The notes under the pieces were generated by a model. It worked only from the letters and a program-made list of their open reading frames with translations. It had not been told where the DNA came from and did no database searches. 23,159 bases of DNA, taken from NCBI GenBank assembly GCA_035651635.1, contig DASRFK010000206.1, forward strand, positions 1 to 23,159, written 5' to 3'. This DNA comes from JANXQE01 sp035651635 (GTDB lineage Bacteria; Verrucomicrobiota; Verrucomicrobiia; Limisphaerales; UBA8199). Each line of letters opens with the position of its first letter. Positions within the stretch are counted from its first letter, which is position 1. This document shows, piece after piece, positions 16,310-23,159 of this stretch. A program made the position numbers and the translations under genes.

Positions 16310-18265
16310 TTAACGGAGCCGGACTAACCGATAGTACTGCAGGTCACCTTTTGGAACCGCGACGGAATCGACGACATCAGCCGCAAGACGCGGCGATTGG
16401 AAATCGATCCAGTTGAGCATATCTGAGGAGGTCTGGACCTGGTATGTAAGGCCCGGCTGAGGATTCCAATGAAGCAGGTAAATGGTTTGGCCCTGAACCT
16501 GGGTGACTTCCAAGCTGGTACGCAACCAAGTCGAGGGATCGGTCGGAATCCCACCGCTGAGAAAGACCTGGTAGAGTGTTGGGTTGCCCGGCCCGAGCGG
16601 GCTGTTAGCCGAAGGCCATTGAGAGCTGTCCATCCCATAGTTCCCAGCCATCCACTCGAAAGGTATTCCGCCCCAACTGTAACCGCTCCAGGTGGTGGCG
16701 GTGGCGGCAGTCGAGATCGGCGTCTTGAGGGTGTCGACTCCAATGGCCTCGACCTGGAAAGTGTGGGTGCTTGAGGGGACGAGCCCGTTGGCCGCAGTCA
16801 TGCTCCAAACATTGGTGCTCAGCGAAACGGTCAGAGTGCCATCTACATACAAATTATAGTGATCGACAGCAAGCCCGGTCTGGGCGGGCCAGGATACTAC
16901 GATTTTCGGCTGATAGATTCCATTGCTGGTGACAAAGGGAACGTAAACAAACGGAGCCGCCATCGCCGGCAATGGTTGGGCCGCATTAACATAGCGTTGA
17001 GCGAAGAGGTCAAAACTTGCACGGGCGCCCGTAAAGCTGGTCCAGGCAACAGCGAAATGGCCAGACCCGTCCGAGGCAAGAGCCGGATGCATTTGTTTGC
17101 TAATCCAGGTAGTGTTCACGCGAAATTCACTCCCGTTAGTGGATCCATCAGCTCGCAAGAACTGCCCGTAGATCCCCTCCATCGAGCTGTCCTGGCCGAG
17201 GCTGGTCCAAACCATAAGGTAATCGGAGCCAGCCGCGCTGAGGCGAGGTCCAAACTGGTCACCATAGGTTTCAGTATTCACCATTTTGGCGTCACCACCG
17301 GCCGCGGAGCTCGAAAATACTCTCGCGTACACGTCCCAGCTATTGGAGGGCACGATTGTGTCCTTTTGGCTCCATCCAACTATGAACCCGCCAGCAGGAC
17401 CAGCAGCGATGGTCGGATTGGCGCAGACAGCCGAGGCCGTGTTGACGAGAAATTCGCTCGCCGCGGCTTGGCCGGATGAGGTGAAGAGTCGCGCATAAAC
17501 GTCGACACTGGCATGAGGAATCTGATTGGCGAGCAAAAGCTGACCGGCGCCGCCGCCGACTTGCTGCTGCTGCTCGGAAATCCAAGCGACCACAAAACCG
17601 CCCGTGCTCAGCGCTCCGACCGTGGGTGTGCGCTGATTAAAGGCGGTGAATTGATTGACGAGGAATTCGCTCCCGATTTTCTGGCCGTCCGGCGAGAAGA
17701 CCTGAGCATAAACATCGCGCATGCTCGACGGACTGACTTGGTTAAAACTGCTCCAGACAACGACAACGTTGCCATTGTTGAGCGTCGCGACGGCCGGATC
17801 GATTTGGTAAAAATTGGTCGAGCTATTGACCATGATATCGCTACTGGCCCAAACATTGCTGGCCGAGAGGAATCGGGCGTAGATGTGCTGGTAACCATAT
17901 TTGCCGCCTTGCCAGACGAAGGCCGCCCCGCCGCCGTTGAGGAGCGAGACGCGGGCGCGCTCGTGATCGCCGAGCGTGGAAGCATTTACCTGAAAGGAAG
18001 ACAAGACCCGGGAGAAACTGGAATCCAGGCGCTGAGCGCTGATGGCCAAGCCGGCGCTGCTGGTGACGTTGTCTTCCCAGACCACATAACCGCCATTGGG
18101 GCCCAGGGCGATGTCCGGATGGACCTGATCCCCGGGCTTGCTGGCAGCAATCGGGTATTCAACACCGTTGGTCAGGAAAGTGCCCTGCCCCCAGGCCATG
18201 GCCGAGACTCCCAGGACCAACGAACAGCATACTGACGCTTTGCGAGCGTGGAGCGACAAGGACAT
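16310..18265 (-). CDS. Exported seven-bladed beta-propeller protein with Fn3-like and FYR modules
   Basis: This 651-residue protein has a signal peptide (1-26, SAMAWGQ). Seven repeats of about 57 residues begin near 49, 104, 156, 213, 283, 339 and 393. Each runs P-x-[ILV]-A...GGF-V-V-W, then D-[IV]-Y-A-[QR]-x-F, then G-S-E-F-x-V-N. Seven such units suggest a closed propeller. An Fn3-like domain follows (about 437-540). The C-terminus (about 598-651) is the module YQVQTSSDMLNW...YYRLVRLR found in two other proteins of the window. The gene starts 18 bp after the secretin stop, so it is cotranscribed with the pilus genes. No catalytic motif is visible; ligand or partner binding at the cell surface is the best guess. 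Confidence 0.87.
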   Translation of the reverse strand: MSLSLHARKASVCCSLVLGVSAMAWGQGTFLTNGVEYPIAASKPGDQVHPDIALGPNGGYVVWEDNVTSSAGLAISAQRLDSSFSRVLSSFQVNASTLGDHERARVSLLNGGGAAFVWQGGKYGYQHIYARFLSASNVWASSDIMVNSSTNFYQIDPAVATLNNGNVVVVWSSFNQVSPSSMRDVYAQVFSPDGQKIGSEFLVNQFTAFNQRTPTVGALSTGGFVVAWISEQQQQVGGGAGQLLLANQIPHASVDVYARLFTSSGQAAASEFLVNTASAVCANPTIAAGPAGGFIVGWSQKDTIVPSNSWDVYARVFSSSAAGGDAKMVNTETYGDQFGPRLSAAGSDYLMVWTSLGQDSSMEGIYGQFLRADGSTNGSEFRVNTTWISKQMHPALASDGSGHFAVAWTSFTGARASFDLFAQRYVNAAQPLPAMAAPFVYVPFVTSNGIYQPKIVVSWPAQTGLAVDHYNLYVDGTLTVSLSTNVWSMTAANGLVPSSTHTFQVEAIGVDTLKTPISTAATATTWSGYSWGGIPFEWMAGNYGMDSSQWPSANSPLGPGNPTLYQVFLSGGIPTDPSTWLRTSLEVTQVQGQTIYLLHWNPQPGLTYQVQTSSDMLNWIDFQSPRLAADVVDSVAVPKGDLQYYRLVRLR

Positions 18266-18283
18266 AAGGTGTAACTTTCTGCT

Positions 18284-20986
18284 TTACTGCGCCGCGGACG
18301 CCGGTTTCTGCACCGGGATACCGGTTTGGGCAAAGGGCATTTCGTCTTCGGAATGCTGCCGGTTGCCGGCCGGATCGATAATGGTCGGAGTCACAAAGAT
18401 CATCAGGTTTTTCTTCTTGGTTTGGCTCGATTCACTGCGGAAAAGCCGGCCGATGATCGGGACATCGCCGAGGACCGGCACTTTGTCTTTGAGTTTGGTA
18501 ACGTTTTCGGCAATCAACCCGCCGAGCACGACGGTCTGGCCGTCCCAAACCACGACGGACGTCGTCACCTGACGCACGCGGAAATGCGGCAAAGGCAACT
18601 GTGCGGTGATGGGAGTGGCGACACCGCCCACGCCGCTGGATGCGGACTGTACCTGAGGAACGAACTGCCCGGGATCGTCGTAGCCAAGGAACTCGGTGTA
18701 AGAGGGAATCAGGGTCAGGTTGATAGTGAACCCATCGGCGGCCACGTAGGGAACGACGTCGAGCGTGGGTCCAAACGGAAGGGTGATGGTCGGATAATTA
18801 ACGGTCGAGCCGATGACGCCGCCGGCAGTGCCGCCCAGGCCGCCTAAGGCCCCGGTGCCGCCCGCGCCGGTCTGGTTGAGGGACGTGCCGATGACGATGG
18901 TCTGCAAGTCAACGACCTGAATCTGGGTCTGACGGCCGCTGACGGTGGTGACGGAAGCTTCGTTGAGCAGGTCGGCGCCGTCGCGCTGTTCCAGTGCGTG
19001 CAGCACGACGCGGAATTGCGGGTCAGTGAGAATGCCGCTGAGGGTCGCAACGGCCGGAGCGGCAGCGCCGCCCGCGCCGATGCTGTTGCGCAGACCGGAA
19101 GTGAGGAGCTGCTCGTTTGGATTATTGGGAAGAGTCGGGAATATGCCAATGGGATTGGCTTGAGAGGGAGCGCCGTTGAAAGCGGGAGCGGAGCCGCCTT
19201 CCAGACCCATCGTGCCTTTGTTCATGAGGAAGTTGCCCAGGTACCAATCGAAGCCCAAAGCGCGCGTGTCGTTTTGGGCGACTTCGACGAAGCGGGTTTT
19301 GATATTGACCTGGGGCGGCTCGATATTGAGAACCTGGACGCCGGCTTCAATCAAGTCGAGATCGGCCAGAGTGGCATGAACCAGCAAGGTGCCTTCGCGG
19401 TCGTTAAAAAAGAGGGTTTTGGGCGGATTCAAATCGACGCCAAGGGTAAGGAAGAATTGGCGAACCATGGACTGAACGGCGGCCATGTTATTGGTCCGAG
19501 TAACGGCAGTCAGACCGGCACCGCCTATGCCACCGCCAACGCCGCCGCCGCCGCCGGTGGTGGTGGCCGCGACGGACACGCGCGGCACAGTGAGCAACCC
19601 GCCGCCTTGGCCGCCTTGGCCGCCAGCGATTCCGCCGCCGCCGGCCAATCCGCCGCCGCCGCCGCCGCCGCCGCCCTGACCGTTGCTGGCTTGCGCAATC
19701 GCACCGAAGTCAAACCCGACGACGCTCTCGAGGCCCTGGACGAAGGTATCAGGGTTGACCTTGATGAGCCGGGTATAGAGCGGAATGTTCTCGCGGCCCT
19801 TTAACGAGAAGACGATCGCGTAGTCTTCAATGGAATATTTAATGGGCCGGTCAGCAACTTTGACGATGGCATCCAGGACGTCGGCCAGGCGCACATCCGT
19901 AAGGGGCGGAACAATTTTAATGGAAATGCCGGCCATATCGGGTGTTTCGGCCGGAGCGGCCCCCGCCACCGGCAAACCGGTGTTGGGGTCGATCTGCTGC
20001 GGGACAAAAGCCGCGGGGCCGGCGGAGTTGCCGGTGTCGGTGTTCTGGTTGACGATGAAATTAAGGCCGCGGCGTTCGGGATCGCGCCGTTTGGCTTCAT
20101 CGCTGAGGCTTTTGACGACTTCGGTCAAAGGCAAGCCGTCATAGGAAACATTGTCGAGGCGGATGGAATCGAGTTTACGGTAGATAATTTGGCGGCTGGG
20201 GCTGGTGAAAACCAGGTTGGTGCGGGCGTAAAGATTGGGATGCGGCAGCGAGTCGCGCTTGGTAGGCGGGGTCCAGGCGTTCTCGATCTCGACCAAAGCC
20301 GAACGGGAAGCCACATCACGGCTGTTCAAAGCGAGCTTGAACTCGGCTTCGCTGATGAGGTTGAGATAATAATAGGCGGCCTGGTTTTGCGGGTCGTCTT
20401 TGATGGCCTGCTTTAAGATTTCTTTGGCCTCCTTGATTTTGCCCATCTCGAAGAGCACGCGGGCATCCTGGACGCGTGTGTTGACGTTGATTTTCTCCTT
20501 GACGATTGCCGGCACGCGAGCCTGGGTGTCGAGGTCAGGGACGTGGCCTTGTTGTTGGGCCAAGAGCCGGTCGTTCTGGCGCTTGAGTTCGATGGCTTCG
20601 GCGTTGGAAGGGTCGATGCGCAGGACGTCGTTGATCTGGGTGCCGGCCTCGCGCGCATCGCCGCGGCGCTCGGCTGTGCGGGCCAGTTCGAGGCGCACAG
20701 CGGCCAACCCGGCCCGAGCCGTGGCCGCTTCAGCTTCAACATTGTTGATACCGATGTTGGTGACCAGGGTCCAGGCGTCGTCATAGAGCTTGGCGGCGGT
20801 GGCGAGGTCATGGCGATCTTCAGCGGCGCGGGCGTCGGCAAGTTTCTGGCGCAAGACGATTCGATTGGCCTGGCGCATCACCGCTTCGTTGACAGCGGAT
20901 TCCTGGGGAGGAACCTGGGCGGGAGCGAGCGAGGCGTTAGCCAGTAACAAGGTCAGACCTAGTGGGAGGGTGACTGCTTTCATCAT
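18284..20986 (-). CDS. Secretin of a type IV pilus / type II secretion-like system (Amuc_1098/PilQ/GspD type)
   Basis: Secretins form the outer-membrane gate for pili or type II cargo. From the ATG at 20986 the protein has 900 residues: signal peptide (about 1-24, ending APAQ), a helical TPR-like region (about 30-225, with LRIDPSNAEAIEL and IKDDPQNQAAYYYL), an STN-type domain (about 275-395), a Gly-rich insert (about 436-491), a ring-building N-domain (about 495-560) and the secretin core (about 560-870). The core includes the family signature VPVLGDVPIIGRLFR (836-850) and FVTPTIIDP. An in-frame TTG at 21013 would add nine residues before the signal peptide and is less likely. N-terminal TPRs plus neighbours of Amuc_1099/1100 type match the Akkermansia pilus locus. 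The gene follows the PilP-like gene by about 54 bp. Confidence 0.93.
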   Translation of the reverse strand: MMKAVTLPLGLTLLLANASLAPAQVPPQESAVNEAVMRQANRIVLRQKLADARAAEDRHDLATAAKLYDDAWTLVTNIGINNVEAEAATARAGLAAVRLELARTAERRGDAREAGTQINDVLRIDPSNAEAIELKRQNDRLLAQQQGHVPDLDTQARVPAIVKEKINVNTRVQDARVLFEMGKIKEAKEILKQAIKDDPQNQAAYYYLNLISEAEFKLALNSRDVASRSALVEIENAWTPPTKRDSLPHPNLYARTNLVFTSPSRQIIYRKLDSIRLDNVSYDGLPLTEVVKSLSDEAKRRDPERRGLNFIVNQNTDTGNSAGPAAFVPQQIDPNTGLPVAGAAPAETPDMAGISIKIVPPLTDVRLADVLDAIVKVADRPIKYSIEDYAIVFSLKGRENIPLYTRLIKVNPDTFVQGLESVVGFDFGAIAQASNGQGGGGGGGGGLAGGGGIAGGQGGQGGGLLTVPRVSVAATTTGGGGGVGGGIGGAGLTAVTRTNNMAAVQSMVRQFFLTLGVDLNPPKTLFFNDREGTLLVHATLADLDLIEAGVQVLNIEPPQVNIKTRFVEVAQNDTRALGFDWYLGNFLMNKGTMGLEGGSAPAFNGAPSQANPIGIFPTLPNNPNEQLLTSGLRNSIGAGGAAAPAVATLSGILTDPQFRVVLHALEQRDGADLLNEASVTTVSGRQTQIQVVDLQTIVIGTSLNQTGAGGTGALGGLGGTAGGVIGSTVNYPTITLPFGPTLDVVPYVAADGFTINLTLIPSYTEFLGYDDPGQFVPQVQSASSGVGGVATPITAQLPLPHFRVRQVTTSVVVWDGQTVVLGGLIAENVTKLKDKVPVLGDVPIIGRLFRSESSQTKKKNLMIFVTPTIIDPAGNRQHSEDEMPFAQTGIPVQKPASAAQ
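19652..19675 (-). repeat. (GGC)8 microsatellite in the secretin gene
   Basis: Eight perfect GGC codons on the minus strand encode part of a nine-glycine run in the secretin's Gly-rich insert. Being in frame with a 3-bp unit, slippage would change linker length without breaking the gene. Confidence 0.85.
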
Positions 20987-21040
20987 GGGTTGGCGTGCGT
21001 CGAAACGAATCAACGCTGTTCAAGGATCGACATTAGTACT

Positions 21041-21841
21041 TCAGGGTGCGGCGGTTGGATTAGCCTTAATGGGCCATTTTTTTCCGTTTGCTTTGGCGGA
21101 CAATACAACTTCGTTCTGATTGATCGCAACGATATTGTATTCTTCGCCATTAAAGGCCAGGCGCGAGTTGACCCGCTGCCGGGGCCAGGATTTCTTTTCC
21201 AAATCGTAGTGCAAATCGGCGGTGTACCCATCGACGCGGCGGAAAGGCTGGTCTTTGGCAATCACCGCCTTCTCACCGGTGTCGTTGAGTTGGACGACGA
21301 TTTGGCTCGGGTCATCCGGGTTGCCCTTGACTTCGAGCATGGTGAAGGTGTCGTTCTTGGTAGGAGGATTGGTCGAGCAAAGGCTTTGGCGTTTGTGCTG
21401 GTGGCTGGGAGAGGAGGCCGCCTGCTTTTCGATCCCGATGACGTATTTGGGGCCGGAATCGCTCGGTTGAACAGAATCGAGGGAAAGCACGAGGTAAAGG
21501 GGAGTGATATTGGTAACCACCAGGCGGTTTGGGCCAACACTCTCGCGCGCAATCAAGCGACCGTCAGCCGCCTTCTGCCAGGGCATGGGGTTGAACAAGC
21601 GGTTGGGGGGACCGAAATCGATGGTGGCCGTGGTGGCCAGGCGTTTGAGGGCCTGTTCCGGACCACTGAGGTCGAGATTGGTAAGCGGCTTAACGGGGTG
21701 GTTGAGGACGGAATTCTTCATGTCGGTGAGCTTGTCCTTCTCACTGGAGATAAAGAACGGGAGCACAGCCACTGCCACGGCAAGGCCAACGAGAACCACG
21801 CCGAGAATGATTTTTTCGTAATGTTTCTTGAGAAAATCCAT
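21041..21841 (-). CDS. Inner-membrane pilus assembly protein, Amuc_1099/PilP-like
   Basis: This 266-residue protein has a short cytoplasmic start (MDFLKKHYEK), one membrane segment (about 11-31) and a periplasmic domain. The C-terminal part (about 205-258: RVNSRLAFNGEEYNIVAI then NEVVLSAK) has the small beta-sandwich pattern of PilP/GspC-type proteins that bind the secretin. It begins 1 bp after the stop of the Amuc_1100-like gene, and the secretin gene follows. By position and shape it corresponds to Amuc_1099 of Akkermansia. The similarity is architectural, so the role as the PilP-like link between inner-membrane complex and secretin is inferred. Confidence 0.75.
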   Translation of the reverse strand: MDFLKKHYEKIILGVVLVGLAVAVAVLPFFISSEKDKLTDMKNSVLNHPVKPLTNLDLSGPEQALKRLATTATIDFGPPNRLFNPMPWQKAADGRLIARESVGPNRLVVTNITPLYLVLSLDSVQPSDSGPKYVIGIEKQAASSPSHQHKRQSLCSTNPPTKNDTFTMLEVKGNPDDPSQIVVQLNDTGEKAVIAKDQPFRRVDGYTADLHYDLEKKSWPRQRVNSRLAFNGEEYNIVAINQNEVVLSAKANGKKWPIKANPTAAP

Positions 21842-21842
21842 C

Positions 21843-22931
21843 TTATTTCATCGGAAGCGGTTTAACGATGTACAGACTGAGAGTGATCTTCAGGAGCTTC
21901 TCATCCAACACCGTGGGCAGGCCGCCCTTGCCGGATGGCGAGCCGGTCGGGGCCATGACGCCGGGCTGGGGCACATAGGCGGGCTGTTGAGCACCCTCAC
22001 CGAGACCGCGATATTGGATGCCGCCCAGACTCTGCCCCCCGCCGCGCGTGCCATAACGCGAAGCAAAGGCCGCCGCGGCACTCTGCTCGCGTTGTGCCCG
22101 GCTCATTTCTTCCGCCATGGGATTGGCCTGCGGGACCATCATGGGCATCGTGGTCATCACGGGCATCGTCGGCTCGGGGGCGGCGACGGCCGGCGCCGGT
22201 TCAACGTTAATCGATTTGACGACAAATGAATGCGGCGAGCCGGCGAACCCCACCAGCACCGCGGCCAATTCGGCGCTGAACGAGCGGAAGGTCAGTTCGT
22301 AGGGAGTCAGGACTGCCAGGGAGTTGGTTTCGGTTTTCTCAGTCAGATAATCGGTCTGCAAACCAAACGAATCGTCTGAGGAGACGCGCTCGCGCCGGAT
22401 ATTATCGAGCGCGTTGACCTTGGCCTCGAAAAGGATTTCGGCAATGGCCTTGATCTCGCCCAGTTGCGTCGGCAAGCGATTCAAACTGCCGGGCGCAAAA
22501 GAGATTTTCGATTTCTGCGAGGTGAAAGAGAAATTATAACCATCCGGCGGCAAGGCCACGCTGGCATTGGTGGCCTCGGTGCGCAACTGCTCGATGGTCT
22601 GGCTTAAAGCGGCGGAGAAATCACGGTCGGTGACCTTCGGCAGGTCGGGGATTCTGGGGATGGGCTGAAAGAAGGGCTGGGTTTTTTTGAGGAAGTCGCG
22701 CAACTGCTCGCGTTGCTGTTGAGCGATTTTAATATTGTTAACCGCCCCGGAGCCCGGATGAGGGTTCGCCGAATTGAGCCCTTTGAGTTTTTCGTAGTCG
22801 CTGTTGAGGTTGGCGAGCACTTCGTTGTTTTGGCTCCACTTGGCATAGAGGAACCAGCCGGCCAGGCCCATCAGGAGCAATGCCACCAGGCTGCCGATGG
22901 CGAAGAAAAGATTACGTTTGAGCCAGGACAT
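21843..22931 (-). CDS. Amuc_1100-like (PilO-type) inner-membrane pilus protein
   Basis: From the ATG at 22931 the protein has 362 residues. It has one N-terminal membrane segment (about 8-28), a coiled coil (about 30-85) and a tandem ferredoxin-like core. It includes TPYELTFRSFSAELAAVLVGFAGSPHSF, here split as TPYELTFRSF (about 209) and FVVKSINVEP (about 236), which lines up with the corresponding strands of Akkermansia Amuc_1100 as I recall them. A Met/Pro/Ala- and Gly-rich linker (about 246-340) precedes a last strand KLLKITLSLYIV. Amuc_1100 is 317 residues; the extra length lies in the linker. The frame is open upstream to 22973, but that would overlap the preceding gene, whose stop is 1 bp before the ATG chosen. 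The expected role is the PilO-like periplasmic partner of PilN and PilP. Confidence 0.82.
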   Translation of the reverse strand: MSWLKRNLFFAIGSLVALLLMGLAGWFLYAKWSQNNEVLANLNSDYEKLKGLNSANPHPGSGAVNNIKIAQQQREQLRDFLKKTQPFFQPIPRIPDLPKVTDRDFSAALSQTIEQLRTEATNASVALPPDGYNFSFTSQKSKISFAPGSLNRLPTQLGEIKAIAEILFEAKVNALDNIRRERVSSDDSFGLQTDYLTEKTETNSLAVLTPYELTFRSFSAELAAVLVGFAGSPHSFVVKSINVEPAPAVAAPEPTMPVMTTMPMMVPQANPMAEEMSRAQREQSAAAAFASRYGTRGGGQSLGGIQYRGLGEGAQQPAYVPQPGVMAPTGSPSGKGGLPTVLDEKLLKITLSLYIVKPLPMK

Positions 22932-22932
22932 A

Positions 22933-23159
22933 CTACAGTTTGAATGGGCGCTTGAGGCCAACGGTGAGCCCAAAGGTAAAGGTGCCAGGCGGTTCCTCGG
23001 CCCCGATGCCCTTGCCGTCCGGATCGGTCCAATCCGGATCGAACAACGGGCTGGCTTTGATTTCGTTGAGCATCGAGTAGACCACTTCCTTGTTGGCCTC
23101 CGGCGACACTGAGGTCAGGCTAACGGCGCGGAAGGTAATCGTGATCGAGGCGATTTCCC
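22933..23159 (-). CDS. C-terminal end of a PilN-like pilus assembly protein (5' end outside window)
   Basis: Only the last 74 complete codons before the TAG at 22933-22935 are in the window. They read EIASITITFRAVSLT, then a helix NKEVVYSMLNEIKASPLF and a closing strand FTFGLTVGLKRPFKL. This beta-helix-beta pattern, with a short helix ending in 'asPlF', is typical of the periplasmic end of PilN/GspL proteins. In Akkermansia the gene in this position is Amuc_1101, PilM-like, so a PilM-PilN fusion is possible; the missing part would decide. It is followed after 1 bp by the Amuc_1100-like gene. Confidence 0.7.
   Translation of the reverse strand, partial: EIASITITFRAVSLTSVSPEANKEVVYSMLNEIKASPLFDPDWTDPDGKGIGAEEPPGTFTFGLTVGLKRPFKL

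Noticed and set aside
20987..21013. TTG-initiated extension of the secretin
   Set aside because: It places nine polar residues before a good signal peptide that starts at ATG 20986 or 20983.
22932..22973. Upstream start of the Amuc_1100-like frame
   Set aside because: It would overlap the end of the PilN-like gene by about 40 bp; MSWLKRN at 22931 gives a normal membrane-anchor start.

Overview
The window looks like a chromosomal stretch from a Verrucomicrobiota bacterium, probably a Limisphaerales/Pedosphaera-type lineage. The basis is a type IV pilus block whose order and protein architecture match the Akkermansia Amuc_1098-1101 locus, several very long exported Asn/Thr-rich beta proteins ending in a short FYR-type module, and GC-rich palindromic intergenic repeats. 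No database search was possible, so the taxonomy is an inference. Every convincing gene lies on the minus strand, and long plus-strand open frames are shadows of GC-rich genes.

Right side, read in transcription order from 23159 down to 10862: the C-terminal end of a PilN-like protein, an Amuc_1100/PilO-like protein, an Amuc_1099/PilP-like protein, a TPR-containing secretin (PilQ/GspD type), then three large signal-peptide proteins. These are a seven-bladed propeller protein, a protein with a degenerate matrixin-like N-terminus, and a beta-helix protein. Gaps are 1, 1, about 54, 18, 10 and 5 bp, so this is probably one transcript in which the envelope pilus/secretion machine is followed by its own exported cargo or surface components.

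A 180-bp MITE-like element with 51-bp terminal inverted repeats and a near-perfect 10-bp flanking direct repeat sits immediately after that operon. Next comes a 1340-residue secreted S53 (sedolisin/pro-kumamolisin) peptidase with a long beta-rich tail, which ends with the same FYR module as two of the operon proteins. A good intrinsic terminator candidate follows it.

The 6061-6533 gap is packed with palindromic repeats. Then comes a three-gene operon with two ATGA stop/start overlaps: coaE (dephospho-CoA kinase), an isonitrile hydratase-like DJ-1/PfpI protein, and an exported alpha/beta hydrolase. The 3515-3926 gap holds a second copy of a 115-bp palindromic element.

Left side: a very small AraC-type DNA-binding protein and a large exported protein with three P-domain-like modules (cut by the window edge). 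Each is preceded by a three-unit array of the same 19-bp motif with identical 19 then 20 bp spacing. This looks like a self-contained regulator/target pair and is one of the most interesting signals here, together with the pilus operon carrying exported proteins and the shared C-terminal module.
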